DNA of 64,000 bases from Plasmopara viticola (GCA_001695595.3 MBPM02000021.1:310001-374000), one strand, 5' to 3'; shown: positions 1-12,230, counted from the stretch's first letter. Notes: a model not told the origin generated them from the letters alone. Numbers and translations are program-made.

Positions 1-329
1 GAATAATTCGCACGATCTCCCAATTTCATGATAAAGACAATTAAAGAACCTTGGGTCTCCATTCCGTAAATATTTTATGCATGAAAATGTAATCATAAGT
101 TTCTATGTTATTTCCGAAGATCAAATGTTGTTTTAGACCTCAACTAGAATGTTCTCATTTCATGTTACATGCTTGGTGATGTCTGAACGTATCCAATTAA
201 AAAATTGGTTCAAGTCAAGTTGAAAATGGCGCTTGCCAAAAGGCCAACGATTTAGATTGAGTGAAGAAGTACGCTTGCTTATTGCCATTTGCATGACTTG
301 CTGCTGATATTGATGAAGGTGCGATATCT

Positions 330-1210
330 TGCAAAATTTTCAATACGATTTAAAATGGAGCAATACATCTCAGCGCGAGTTTCTTTGACTGAGCAATCCA
401 AAATTCAAGGAATTGCTGACTAATAGCACCATGTCGCCAACTTCGAAGTCTTAAGAAGGCTGGTTTAGTCGTCGTGATGCTTCTTGCCCCGTCCTGCGCG
501 TCCTCGAGTAAAGAGTCTTGACAAAGTGGAAACTTTTGGCCAGATGTTTTAACTTGCTAATCATGTATCCGATGCGTGATCGTAAGGCACGTATGGAGCA
601 TGTCCCAAACCACTTTTCCGCGGTGATATTCTATTGCAAAATGTACGCGTCGATTATAAGCTATCTTGTCATATGCAGAAAGTCATTCTTAACGTACTGT
701 GCTGGGTCGAGAACGTCTTGGAGGCATACTTAAATGAGTCAATTTGTCGTTTATTTCGTTTGTGCATCTAACTGCGGACTAAAAGCCGAAGAAAAGTTGT
801 GCTGCTTTTCTACAGCAGACACGTTTGCTTGCCATAGCTTAAATGTGAACTTCGTGTCTTGGTTTAATACAATAATCCTTGGCGTGCCATGGATCTACTT
901 ATACTTTTTAATGAAGACCTTCGTACTTCTGCAGTATCGTCTTATCTCGAAGCGATGCACTTAGTTGTTCGTGTTAAGTAATTAGCAATGAGCATTATGG
1001 TATTGAAACCACGCATGGTCTCAGGTAGAGCCACGATAGGTTCATCGAATTGCCAGTCCATCCGTATCTTAGAAAAAGAGACTGTAGTAATCCGGGCAGT
1101 CATGGATGTCTAGCCTCGTTGCGCTGACTCAATTCGTAAGTGTTGAAATAGCGCAAGATGAATTTCATCATTTTCGGCTAGTAGTACTTATGACGCACGG
1201 TCAGGTAGTT
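330..1210 (-). mobile_element. Decayed Ty3/gypsy integrase region
   Basis: Read on the minus strand with frameshifts and stops ignored, the stretch resembles a gypsy integrase from zinc-binding region to C-terminus. About 1200-1090 gives YF..YELSQRNEARH, like the HHCC finger. About 1075-960 gives PETMRGFNTIMLIANYLTR, like the conserved entry to the catalytic core. About 890-780 gives HGTPRIIVLNQDTKF and then FSPQLDAQTK, a damaged form of the SDRD and HPQTDGQTE blocks. About 450-400 gives DFEVGDMVLLVSNSLN, the usual C-terminal block. No open frame survives, so this is an old inactive copy. LTRs and the RT part were not found; they would lie at higher coordinates. Confidence 0.65.
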
Positions 1211-4200
1211 TTTTTGTGAAGCACTGGGAGGTCGCCTAACGACACACAATCGTGAATATCATAGATGACGCGTTTTTTTAAATATAGGTCGTTGTAGTCG
1301 TGCAATTTTGTCTTCGCCCATTGAGTAATAGGATACTATTTTAAAATTAGCGCTTCGGCACAACCTTTCTTTTTTACGTATTCTTGATGATCTACTGAAG
1401 GTCTCTATTTCACATATACATTGCACTTGAGGGATCAGTCATTGTAACTTTGCTGGTTCTGATTGTGGCCACAATTTCATGATTCTTAGCCGCTTCCGAT
1501 AGCTCTTGCAAGCTAACTTGGGCAGCACTATCCTCGATTTCATTAATTGCGCGTCGATGCATCAGCCGCGCTGTTAGATGTACCAAAATCCTGCATATAC
1601 AAAGACTAAAGTTCAGCAACCTTATTAGACTATCCAGCCACTCTGCATCAGGATCTTAACACTATTACGATTTATTATGACCGTAGCTGGTCGATCGCGA
1701 ATTTTCACGAGGCATGATTTTAGCGCATGCATAAGTACAAGTGGCTGTTGCATCACGGACATATTATATCAGCTTGGCAGGCTCAATTTTTCGACCGGTA
1801 GATGCGATGGAATGATTTAGCCTTTCCTCTTAAAAAATTCTCCCGATCGCGAAGGGTGATACGTTAATTTGGATATCGCATTACTTCTAAGAATTACTAA
1901 AGATTGAGAGCAGATAGAAACGTCAAGCGATGTTCGACTTCGATGAAGGAGCAAAGGTAATTGTCCAGATCTTAGATTTCTTCTCGAGAATATTGTTTGC
2001 TTGCTCTTGCAGAGCTTTAAGACATAGAGTGAAGCGCCTATTAAGCTCTTAATTTGCTGTATGTCCTAGGCACAGGCCGGTATCGGATGATCCTTACCTT
2101 GTCGAGGTCCAACTAGACGCTTTTTGCCCGGCAAATTTTTTTGGGCACAATTTGAAGCCGAAGAGTGGTCTGCGACATCTTCACTTCGTGTGAACGCGTA
2201 GACGTTGTCCAAGGAGGTTCTTATCGTATCTCTAAAATCTTGAAAAACTATTCCTAAAAGCCGGCCAAACCTTATCGGAATCCCGCTAGGTTTCAGGGAG
2301 TGGCTACATCTTCGATTATACTATCTAAACTTAAGAAGCGATAGCTAGAATAATCATCCCAAGCAGTTTAACCTGGTAGTAGTGACCCTAAGAGTCCATA
2401 CACGAGAATCAACGATTTTTGGATACTGGCATATTCTGACATGGCATGGTTATCGCCAAAAGCTTCTTCGCTAGACTTAGCTGACGGCAGTTATGCTTAT
2501 TGCACTACACCGCATGCATCCAGACACAAAACGTTGGTACAAAAAAACAAGAAAAGAAGTCGAACAATATTTGCTTTAACGACCCTTTTGGCCCATCTCT
2601 GGTTTCTCTAGCGCTGTCAAGGACTCAGGCTCCATTGTCTGACAAATAAAGACTTCTTCCAGGCCTAAGCAATATTTCGCATTCAATTCTCTAGTTCACT
2701 TAAGGTGTCTCGATAGGAAATATGGGCAAGAAACATATGTTTGCGAGCTCGCGTAGCTTTTCATATGCCGGACTGCTCTCAAACAATTCCTATTTTTGTA
2801 TCTAAAGCGCTCATCATTCGGGAAATTATGTGGATACATGTAATGACAGCTTCAATGTGTTTGTCATGACGCATCATGATTTGGGTCTGCTGTGAATAAA
2901 ACGATGCGTCAATTCTCAATGGTCATGATAGCATTGCTGCTTTTATGTTCTGGTATTTGCGAATTCTGCAATGTTCTTATCTCATATCACCTGACATAAG
3001 TTTGGCAGGTTTAACTGAGTTGCCTAGTGGTGTTTCGTGTTAGCGCAAGTTGTCATCTTGTAGTTTAGTCGATATCTAAATTTTACTTACGTGGTTGCAT
3101 CATTTCCAGGAACAGACATGACCTGAAACGCTCTCAATGCTCAAGAAAAAAGAAATATATACATATTCATGTGCACGGGTGTCCGGGAAGCTGTACTACC
3201 TAGTCGCATATTAGGTCGACGTGCATCATCTCACAATTGGTCCCTCCGAGCTTAAGTCCCTTCACCAAGTCTTCGAATTCACCCTTTGGATTGCATTGTT
3301 CATGGAGACAGTGACGAGTGCCTGTTGGAAAAACGTCTCGAGAAGATTGATCTTCTGCTTATAAAATAGCAAATAGCGCGTGTCTAGTGCAACAATTTGC
3401 TTCTTTAATTTAATGATACAATACGTATTGTTGTGGCCGACAACGCTACAATCGTCGCATGTTGCTACTTTACTTGTCGTTTTTGTCTTTTTTTCAAAAA
3501 GCTTCGGTTCTTGAAGTTAAGTCTTGATTTGTCTGCGCGATGGACCAATTCCATTGCGCAATACATCGGGTGGTATACCCGAGGTATGGTCAAACATGAA
3601 AGCGTTTACAGCAGCCTCTTGGGTAATACTCAGATTGTTTTGCTTGATCTTCTTCGCTCTCAATAAAGAGTTTTTTAACTTACTGATGTCTTATTTGGTT
3701 GAGACATCAAGTCTTACACGTTAAGAACGTAGTCCTTTTTTGGTATAGATGTAACATCCGCATTTGTAAAGTATGCTAAAATTCCTTCCTGAACCGCAAG
3801 CGCGCTTGATTTTTAAATAGTGCCCCCTTATCGAGTGCGTTTTGATATGCTCGCAAGCAAATATAACGACATGATTCAAATTCAGTACGGACCTTCTAAA
3901 TTACGCAATGGAAGCATCCAAAAGTCTGACGGCGCTGCTGCCATCAAGCGGCGCTTATTGATGTAGTACGGTTCGGTTGTGATGATCATAAAGCAATGTC
4001 TCCATCATCATTTCTTATAGATAAATTGATGCCTAATCTCCTTTGTGTGGACAATGTATCTTGTCCTTACGCTTATGTAGAAGGGGTTGAATTATAAGCG
4101 GTTGCATCTGCTTGGGCATACGGCGCTCGCCGTATTTTGCAAGGTCGGGGCTTGTGTTGACGCTAATTGTGAAGTTTTAGTGTCGTCGAGAATGCTTGCT

Positions 4201-6819
4201 CGGCTCTGCTGACGAGATTTCAGATTTGAAGGTTGGTGCTCAGTCGTACCGCCTCGTGGTTGAGCTTATCTTTCTGAACTTCTCAGTGCTCTTTAAGAAT
4301 CTACCTAACCTTAAATAAACTTCAATTTTGGAAATGAGAATGATTTGATTTGGTTTTACAGTTTGCCCTTCGTGTACAGGTTCGTAAGTTTGCTGAAATG
4401 ACGCTTTTACTTTTCAGTGATGTCTTGATCTAAGTTCCTGGCGTCCGAAAACTTTGAAATATAGCATTTTGCTTCTGGTAATTCGGACAAGCTTAAGTCT
4501 TACATCGTTCAATTCTATAAATCCTTTTACAGTTTGTTGAGCACCTCATTAGAGTCCGTTAGAATTCAGTGGCAAAAACAAACCGATCTCCAGGCTAAAG
4601 ATCAGGTTCACACAGATATATGTAAACTCTTACAGCAAAGCCAAACAAAACGGAAAAGTAGCGACGAGCAAAGATCAAGCAAAGCCAAGTGAACAACCAT
4701 CTTGAAAGCAATGATCGTGTTGAGCAGCGGAACAGAAGTCCTCCATAAGGCAAAGGCACTAAGCCACGGAGTTTCCAAAAGGGCTCCAGATATTTGTACT
4801 ACAAACTCGTGCAACCACACTCAACCACTGAAGGTTATGTTGGTGCGGAGAAGTCTACTCTCCGTAATCTGATGCTCCATCATGTGGCTTGTACCCATAA
4901 CTACAGGATGGTTTGCTCTTCGCTATGTGGCCACGAGCACCCTTGCCTTAAGCTCTTAAATTTGACTAATAATCGCTGCCATGTAGCACTATCGCAGAGA
5001 AAGCCTCTTGGAAGGCTGGTGGTCAACTGAGGTTTGGACGGCGAGCGGGGTAGTGCTAGAAAAAAAGAGTATTTGTTCCTAGAAGCAAATGGACAAATCA
5101 ATAGAAAGTTCACAAAGATTCTTTTCTTGCCATCTCTTACCTGATGCTGCCGATGACGACAATTACGTCACTCAGCGGGCACTTTATTCCACACGGTTAG
5201 CGGTCATCAAACTAGTTCGATCCATACCGATAACGAGTGACCCCAAGTCCGCCTTAAAGGACTCGCTAGTGCAGATTACTCATTCAAAACCAAATCAGAA
5301 TGACGTTAACTCGAAATAATTTTAAAATCGCCTTGTCTAAAGGTCGAGCATTTAATGCTGTGAGACATTTAATGATCATCGTAGAGGCGATGGAAAATGA
5401 TAAGATCTGCCTAAAAACCCTTCGAATTTCATGTTCACGACTTTGTGATGCGGTCTCACATCGATAGCAGCCTGTCCATCAACGAGGCTTTTGCATGTTA
5501 AAGGGGGTTATTCAATATAGCGAAGGCTTATCTGCACTTAATTTTAAGCGACAGTTCCTGGCAAATGAGATATTGTTTTGCCAACTTTATTTCTTGAGAA
5601 CTTATTACTCATGTAGTAAAGAAGGTATGATTTTAGAGATCGATTATTTCATGCGAAAGTAGCTACGACAAAATAAATTCGATGGTTTCACTTTTCTGGA
5701 TAAAAGTGTTCGGTCTATTTCCTACGATGTATTGCATTGACTAATGAGCACCATTTTATTAAGTTTCCACTAGTAATTTGGGCCGGACTACAAGAATAGA
5801 AGACTCATCGGATTTGTTTTGCGCAATGATTAGGGAAGTGTGCTGCCCGTGAAAACGCTACAGTAAAGATAGCGCTCGCTGCTTTACTCATGAAAGCAAA
5901 AAAAAGATTCATAGGTGAAGAATTTATACAGGTCAATCTCAGCGCGGCCTCCGAATAATAGGAAAAAAAGCCACGAGGATCTGATCATGATCGCCATAAT
6001 GGCCATTTCTGCTTTTTTACTTTAAAAGCGAAAGCTTTTGCCTCTTTTCTTTATTAGTTGGAGCCAAAAGCTTTACTTGCTTTGATCAGCTACCTTAATG
6101 GTTATCGGATCCTATAATGTCTGAGCCCTCGAGCATACACTTTGCTCGTAGAACTTGAATGCCATTACGTGTCCGAGATGCTTAATAGCAGATGAGAGCC
6201 GCTCAGGACTAAAGAAGCTGGAAAGTCTTTCGAGCAGTGCAAAGTGCGTTCGAAAGATACTGAGAGGTAGTAAACTTCATCCGAATAAGTCCAAGTCGCC
6301 ATTTTTTGCGCGGGTGTAGGATTGCCTTTAAGTGCTAACAGGGGTGACAAGGCCGAAAAGATTATCCAGCATTTTACTGTAAGCAATCTTTAACAATAAT
6401 TTAATATTCTCTTAATTATTTTATATGTGTTTTAACATATCTCGCATTGAAGATTATACGACTGAGATACCTAAATACTCAATTCGATACAATTCTTCAT
6501 GTGTTAATCATGTTACTCAACGAAATTAGCACTGGACTTGATGCGATTCGGACTAATATTTTCTGGTAGACCTCAGGAAGAAACCCAGTAGAGATATCGA
6601 TAGGTGATGTAAATTGTTGTGGCTTTGTTGCTTCGCGAAATATTACCGATCCCGATCAAGAGGAAGTACGACGAAAAAAAAGACCAGAACGTGATATAGA
6701 AAGTTCAAGCCAAGCCGAGAAGGGATAGGTTGTGTTAAGATAAGGCATCCAGCTTAGAAAGCTCCAAGAATGTGCTGTGATCAACTATACCTAAACATCT
6801 AACATAAATACACCTCATT
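1211..6819. other. AT-rich intergenic desert
   Basis: I see no supportable gene. All open frames are under about 80 codons, often start at TTG or CTG, and lack recognisable domains. The upstream (RT and RNase H) part of the gypsy relic at 330-1210 would be expected in the first few kilobases here on the minus strand, but I could not recognise it with confidence. Confidence 0.6.
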
Positions 6820-7140
6820 TCTTTCTGGGACGGTCCGAACGTGTGGAAAAAGGGATAGGGTCGACCACGCACGTCGTCCATCCAAAGCGATTGTCCGTCT
6901 TCTGCAGGTCGGGGTTCCGACACGGCCGTACTGATTGACTCACGACCAGAGGAAGAGTCTGCGTAAGATTGAGCGATCGATCCAGCGACTGCAATTCCGT
7001 GTAGGACTTCTAAGTACAGCACCGAATATCATCGGTTGCACACCACCGTTACTGATGCTTGAACGAAAGCTTGTTAAATGATAATGTACATGGTGCGGCG
7101 CCATTTTAGCAACCGAACGATGACAACAGTTTATGCAGCC
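6820..7140 (-). pseudogene. Inverted partial copy of the 8049-8855 membrane-protein gene
   Basis: The minus strand repeats the 3' half of the membrane-protein gene that lies 0.9 kb away on the plus strand. Shared pieces include AGSIA.SYA.S near 6990, TAVSE near 6925, DGQS.WMDD near 6885 and a nucleotide match to its last codons near 6850. Relative to the intact gene it has lost much of the tetrapeptide repeat, the segment between WMDD.RG and the final serine-rich stretch, and the whole N-terminal membrane segment. The frame shifts upstream of about 7020. I infer a duplicated gene fragment, now inverted and non-functional. Confidence 0.75.
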
Positions 7141-8048
7141 TAAACTTGCGTTCTGTATGCCACCCCGTCCGTAGACCCAAAAGAGTGAAAGTTGATCAAA
7201 TCCCATGCGCCAAATCGCTGATAGATGTCTCTAAATGACGGAAAGCGTGCAGCTGAAAAGGTCGAAAGCAGTAAAGGCGCAGACCTCGCTTTTGGGAAGT
7301 AATGTAGCGATATAACTTTAAACGGTGGAGCTGGTACTATACCTTTTGTGACATGGCTTACATGGCATGAAGGGCGATAGCCTCAATATTGCATCATTGC
7401 TATATCTGCTCATCCTACGCCTGATTCCTCAACCGTAAGCTTACCTCCTGCCTTATGTTCGTTCCTCCCTCTTCGGCACAAAATCGACTATTTCGTGTGA
7501 CAAACTGACGTCAGCTACTTGAGAACGGCAAAATTGCGGTCGAGCTTGCTTGGACCCTTTGCAGTAAAAACACAATTGCTCAATTGCTCGCTTCGATTTT
7601 TTTTTGAAGAAGCCAGCGCATCGTATCTGGACCCCATCTTGTTAGTCGCGTCGCTGACATCCAAAGGTGCAACCCCTTTAGGGTTGCAGGGTTGCTTGGT
7701 GAAAGGCTACTCTAGTTCGATCTTGCCACTATTAGAGGTGGTAATGCATGTCCTTTTACTTATTGGGAGCCTTTGAGCGAGCAGCGGCACGTTGTCCCCT
7801 CGCGCCCCACGAGCACTAATCGAAAGACTTTGGTAGAAAAAGGCCCACGGTCGACTGTATTGAAATGATCGCCGCAAAGAACGGCCTATCACTCTCTTTT
7901 ACTATTACCTGTCTCAACCTTAGTAGCTGTCATTTCGCATGCACTCGAGGCCGTTTCACGACAGACTACGCAGTGTTTTCAGTACTGCACACGCCCACAA
8001 TCGAATCCCCCACTGGTTGCGAGCGTTCCAAGGGCTCACAAAGACTAC
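7141..8048. other. Spacer between inverted copies; upstream region of the membrane-protein gene
   Basis: No convincing coding sequence. It separates the pseudogene copy from the intact gene and should contain the latter's promoter. A GCTGTCATTT-like sequence near 7925-7936 loosely resembles the oomycete initiator core TCATT, but the match is weak. Confidence 0.4.
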
Positions 8049-8855
8049 ATGAGTGTCGGAATAATTGTAGGCGTCCTCGCGGCCGTCCTGATTGTGGGGA
8101 TCGCGGGCTTTGTCATCTACCGCAAAGCACACGGGCAGCAGTTGAACGATGAAAAGCACTTTATGCAGGACTACACTCCGTCCAAGGCCACGACTTCAGA
8201 ACGTCATCCAATGTCAGAGACAAATATACAACACACACCTTCCGAGCACAATTATACGACTATGGACACGACGTGTACTAGAAACACGCCGGACCCCTTA
8301 GCCATGTCGATTGCCATGTTGACTGTACCCGATAATGGACCACCTCCGTCCGTGGAACCGAAGCGGTACAATTTTGACCCGGCCCAATCGACCGTAAATG
8401 GCGCGCAACCGTCCACGTCTCCTTTTAACAAGAAGAATGCAGCACAGGCGTCCCATCCCAGCATCAGCAATTTTGATGCCTACTCGATGGAGTTCAATGC
8501 GGCATCGGCGAGTTACGCCGAATCGTACGCGGAATCGTACGCCGAATCATTTGCCGGATCGATCGCCGGATCTTACGCAAACTCCTTTTCTGGTACGTAC
8601 GACGGGCAAGGCGTGCTCAATTCCTTCGATGGGAGTGTCGATGATTTTGGACGCGATACCGTCGGCACGACCGTGTCGGAAGCGCTCGATCGATCGAGTC
8701 AAGTACCTGGTGGAGACGGACAGTCGCATTGGATGGACGACATGCGAGGTACAAATGACAGCTACGCCATGCTTGAGTCCGGTTCCTTCGATCGGACGTC
8801 AGCCCTATCCCGTTTTTCCACCGACTCGGACCTCGGGGGTCGTCCCACGAAGTAA
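8049..8855 (+). CDS. Single-pass membrane protein with serine-rich repeat tail (268 aa)
   Basis: The protein opens with about four polar residues and then a strongly hydrophobic segment (residues about 5-23, GIIVGVLAAVLIVGIAGFVIY) followed by RK. By the positive-inside rule this predicts a signal anchor with a very short outside N-terminus and a long cytoplasmic tail. The tail is rich in Ser, Thr, Asp and Pro and carries seven tandem tetrapeptides of type S-Y-A-E / S-x-A-G (residues about 155-182), with no catalytic motif. The ATG at 8049 is the first one before the membrane segment. An upstream exon adding an extracellular domain is possible, because membrane segments like this often sit near the C-terminal part of oomycete surface proteins, but I found no clear exon. 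A broken inverted copy lies at 6820-7140. Function unknown. Confidence 0.75.
   Translation: MSVGIIVGVLAAVLIVGIAGFVIYRKAHGQQLNDEKHFMQDYTPSKATTSERHPMSETNIQHTPSEHNYTTMDTTCTRNTPDPLAMSIAMLTVPDNGPPPSVEPKRYNFDPAQSTVNGAQPSTSPFNKKNAAQASHPSISNFDAYSMEFNAASASYAESYAESYAESFAGSIAGSYANSFSGTYDGQGVLNSFDGSVDDFGRDTVGTTVSEALDRSSQVPGGDGQSHWMDDMRGTNDSYAMLESGSFDRTSALSRFSTDSDLGGRPTK
8511..8594 (+). repeat. 12-bp-period coding repeat (seven tetrapeptides)
   Basis: Seven consecutive four-codon units encode SYAE, SYAE, SYAE, SFAG, SIAG, SYAN and SFSG. The first three differ at only a few bases, which suggests recent slippage expansion; the later ones have drifted. Confidence 0.85.
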
Positions 8856-8957
8856 TTTTGAGAGAGTGAGAGAGAGGAATGTATCTATAATCACTGGTTA
8901 AAACCATGTTAAAGTTGTGAAGTAGACGTTTGTATTAAAGTTTCGTAAGCACTTGGC

Positions 8958-10379
8958 TTAGCGTCGAAGTAAACCGCCCCGTTTTGGAAGTGGAAAGTGA
9001 AGCGGGACTGAGAGCACAGCACGATGAACCTGTTTCTTCGACGAAGGACCGGTACTACCGTAGACTGCCGAGTCAACTTTGGCTTTCTCGACAATGCAAC
9101 CGAGTTGACGGGCATATGCTTGCACTTGAATCGACGATTTTTTTAAATCAGTACCAACTTCGGTCAAATCCAATACAAAGCCATTCACGGTCAGCGCCAC
9201 GACGATCAAGTAGAGACTAAGCTTGTCCTTCATCGCTTTCGACTGCAGGTACGACGGGTACCCGTTCTCGCTCTCGATCATGTCGGTAAACAGGTTTAAA
9301 AAATGACGCGTAATCACAAGTGGTATGCCTTTCTCTTCACTAAACATGGCTGCGGACTTGCGGAGCGGAAACCTTGAGTTGGCGAAATCAATCAAGTACG
9401 CCACGTACACAATGAGGCACACTTTGTTCGTATCGTACGGTACGGATAGAGACAGTAGCAAGCGTGTCGGGAGCGTCGCGAGGTCTAGACTCGCCGCGTA
9501 CTCGGCAACACTCGTGGTCTGAAGCGCTTCGAGGACTTCCTCAGCCATGATGGTCAGTGAATCCATCACCGCGTGATCCATGACTAGTAGGATCAACATG
9601 CGTGAATATAGTATAAAAACTACCATAAGTCGTCTGAAAAAGGTACGTACACTTTGTAAGATCGTACACTCGATCAGGTGTCGGAGCGTCGACATCACAA
9701 GGCGGGAGAAGAACGTTACGCGTGGCTGCGAGTGCCGCTTCTTCTTTACTAAAGCTTCCATCTTGTACACGTTCTTCTTCGAGCTTGCGTTTCGCCGCAG
9801 AAATCTTTTTTTGCAACGTTTGAGAGACTGAAGCTGCACCACTAATATTGTCAAGGTTCACGAGATTCTCCTCCCGAGTCTTTTGCATCCGTTTGCTTTT
9901 CTTGCTGCCAAAAACTTCAACTAGCTCACGACGTTGCTCCATGCTGCTCTTGTCGACCTCATGAGCATCGTCGACAGTCTCGGAGGCATTTTTGATCGCT
10001 TGTTGCATGACGTAGAGCTGAGGTACATTGCACAGTCGTACAGTTTTGGTCTGTCGGTCGTACACTCCAACAGCATAATTGGCAAAGTCATTGCTAGAGC
10101 TTAAATAGCCAAAGTTTGCACCTTGATACGCCACTCTCTCACTACTTGCGATCACGAGACGCTGTTTCTTGGCTGAGTTCTCGAATACTTCAAACACCAA
10201 GTCCTTGCGCTTATTCGGAGGTGGTGGTCCGTTGCGGAATGTTGCTACGCCACAGTAAAATACATGAATCAGCACAAAGTATATAGTACGTTAAACTATT
10301 ACTCATATTGACCAACGATCGGAGCTGTGGCCTCGAACGACTCCTGGTGCTGAAGATGCACCTTGACACGCTTGCTCAT
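8958..10379 (-). CDS. RPA49: RNA polymerase I subunit RPA49 (A49/PAF53), three exons, 428 aa
   Basis: Spliced model on the minus strand: 10379-10313, 10244-9651 and 9583-8958. The introns are 68 and 67 bp and the total of 1287 nt closes in frame. The 9651/9584 junction is clean (GTACGT...TAG). The first donor is the less typical GTCAAT, chosen because it yields APIVATFRNGPPPP, the usual N-terminal A49 signature. The A49-like RNA polymerase I associated factor family forms a heterodimer with A34.5/CAST through its N-terminal part and carries tandem winged-helix DNA-binding folds in the C-terminal half (here about residues 225-400). It acts in the nucleolus in rRNA gene initiation and elongation. 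A VYDLTK segment before intron 2 and a lysine/arginine-rich stretch around residues 135-190 fit the family linker. It is divergently arranged with the capping-protein gene, 164 bp away. Confidence 0.88.
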
Positions 10380-10543
10380 GCTGATCGTACACGAATAACA
10401 AAGTTGATCGTACAAAACCAAAAAATAGCTGGTGCACACAAAGTACTGAATTCAATTGGCTAATTTTCGAATAACTTTTAATTTTATTCATTGGCTTAAA
10501 TGTTCTAATAACATTTCCAAAGACCCAATCATATTCCGTTCTT
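10380..10543. promoter_or_regulatory. Shared bidirectional promoter of RPA49 and CAPZB
   Basis: Only 164 bp separate the two divergent start codons, so both promoters must lie here or in the 5' ends. The sequence is AT-rich. TGATCGTAC occurs twice, near 10381 and 10405, and TTATTCATTGGCTTAAA near 10485 loosely resembles the oomycete initiator (TCATT followed by pyrimidines). No TATA box is evident. Co-regulation is inferred from spacing only. Confidence 0.5.
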
Positions 10544-11407
10544 ATGAGTACCGACGCCAAGCCGGATGGCGACATGACGTCGTGTCTGAACCTCATGCGC
10601 CGCATGCCGCCGCGGGAGGTCGAGACAGACGTGTACCATCTCACTCGCCTTGCTCCTAGTATTGCTGATGAGCTGTATCAGCGAGTAGATCAGCCGCTAC
10701 ACGCTGCCGTCGATCCCGCGAACGGTCGGAAATATCTGCTTTGCGACTATAATCGCGACGGAGACTCGTACCGTTCACCATGGACAAATCACTACGATCC
10801 TCCAGTCTCGGAAAACGAAAGCTTCTATCCTTCCGAGACGCTTCGGGAGCTGGAAGTGCATGCGAACGAGATCTTTGACTCATACCGTGAGTTGTACTAT
10901 CAAGGTGGTATTTCGTCCGTGTATATGTGGGATCTGGATCCAGGATTTGCGGCGTGTTTTCTTGTAAAAAAAGACGTCGAAGACCAGCGATTTGTCCAGA
11001 AAGGCGAATGGAATTCCATCCATGTGATTGAAGTTCAAGAGAGCAGCGACAAGCTAGATCAAGGCGTGAAGAAGGCCACGTATCGCTTGACAACGTCCGT
11101 GTTGCTCTTTATGAAGGTCAAAAATTCGAAATTGGGTCATTTGACGCTCGATGGAATGCTGACAAGACAGGCAGAACGAGTGCTTGAGTTTCAAGATCAA
11201 TTCGCCCATGTGTCGAATATGGGACGGATGGTGGAAGATATGGAAATTGATATGCGCTCGAGTCTCGATGGGCTCTATATTTCTAAAACTCGGGAAGTTA
11301 TCAATGGTATGCGTAAATTACGACAAGGACCAGCTATAGCGAATCCATTTGTCGGTGAATTGTCTGGGGCTGTGCTGAAGCACGGACAAAACAAAGAATT
11401 GGATTAA
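10544..11407 (+). CDS. CAPZB: F-actin-capping protein subunit beta (287 aa)
   Basis: An intronless gene matching the capping-protein beta family along its full length (family members are about 270-290 aa). Diagnostic blocks are LNLMRRMPP near residue 16, LCDYNRDGDSYRSPW near residue 66, and SVYMWDLDPGFAACFLVKK near residue 127. The C-terminal region keeps the amphipathic GxVL-type tentacle context before a short variable tail. With the alpha subunit it caps actin filament barbed ends in the cytoplasm and controls filament growth. The ATG at 10544 gives the usual short N-terminus before the first conserved block. The gene is head-to-head with RPA49. Confidence 0.95.
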   Translation: MSTDAKPDGDMTSCLNLMRRMPPREVETDVYHLTRLAPSIADELYQRVDQPLHAAVDPANGRKYLLCDYNRDGDSYRSPWTNHYDPPVSENESFYPSETLRELEVHANEIFDSYRELYYQGGISSVYMWDLDPGFAACFLVKKDVEDQRFVQKGEWNSIHVIEVQESSDKLDQGVKKATYRLTTSVLLFMKVKNSKLGHLTLDGMLTRQAERVLEFQDQFAHVSNMGRMVEDMEIDMRSSLDGLYISKTREVINGMRKLRQGPAIANPFVGELSGAVLKHGQNKELD

Positions 11408-11699
11408 AGGCTTTGCTTAAGTGAGTCTCGGAAAGAGGTCGGAGAATTTGAGCGTACACGTCAGTGAAGCTACGAAGTGCTTTTTAAAGATTTAGTCGGT
11501 ACTTTTATAGTTGATACCTTTAAACTTGACTTGACGAATTAAGTCTTTCTAATGTCCGAAGGGACCAACATATTGGGTCATAGGTGAAAATTAACTGCTT
11601 TTTTGTACCAACGATCTTTTTAACAAAGTGTATATAGTGTTAGCCAATTATTACTTTCGCGCAAGTTTGGTAGACTGAATGTCGATACATTTTCTTTGC

Positions 11700-12230
11700 C
11701 ACTTCGTTGGGAACAAGACCCGGCCATTGGCGATTAGCCGCTACTTCATGCGTTTTTTCCAAATACCACTTAATCCCGCTAACTTCAAGTAGATATGTCG
11801 CCACGACTTTATACGAGCCTATAATTGCGCTACTTGAGCGTCATTGCTTCCAGTATTATACGAATTACGGCGAAAAGTTCTTACCGTTTGCAGTACTCCA
11901 TATTTCGCTGCTGTAGTAACGATATTTCGTAGCAACTTACGCGCTAAGAAAGCAAATAGCTCTTCAATCATCTTTACAGTAACATTTTTGTCGAAGCTAC
12001 TGACGCTTAATGAAATGGTATATCAAACGTGCAATAAAATGCACACAGCCATTGGCTGACGCACCTGCAACTGCGTCCATCAAGTCGATATCGAATGACG
12101 TGACAGGATGGTCGAGCCACTTAATTGGTTCGTTTTAGCAGCATTGACAAGAGCTTCTTCCGGTAAGAGCGACATGTCGTCAATCAACTCCAAGACATGA
12201 GCCAGCGGTAATAGATTTGTTGGAAATTGT
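11700..12230 (-). pseudogene. Relic of unidentified gene A (module copy 1)
   Basis: The minus strand holds broken coding-like pieces that also occur in the second module copy (33040-33514 and 37953-38060). These include LAHVLELIDDMSLLPEEALV (about 12215-12155), HPVTSFDIDLMDAVAGASA (about 12110-12055), VTVKMIEELFAFLARK (about 11985-11935) and YKVVATYLLEV (about 11810-11780). Stops and frame changes interrupt them. I do not recognise the family. The second copy preserves ..LAYVSEVIDD.., ..HNIITFDTPEDA.. and ..DVVATYQLGV.. at matching places, so a real gene once stood here, head-to-head with the SWSAP1-like gene. Confidence 0.55.

Noticed and set aside
9541..9854. Two overlapping minus-strand frames as separate genes
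   Set aside because: They are the two exons of RPA49 read through the 67-bp intron; splicing joins them in frame.
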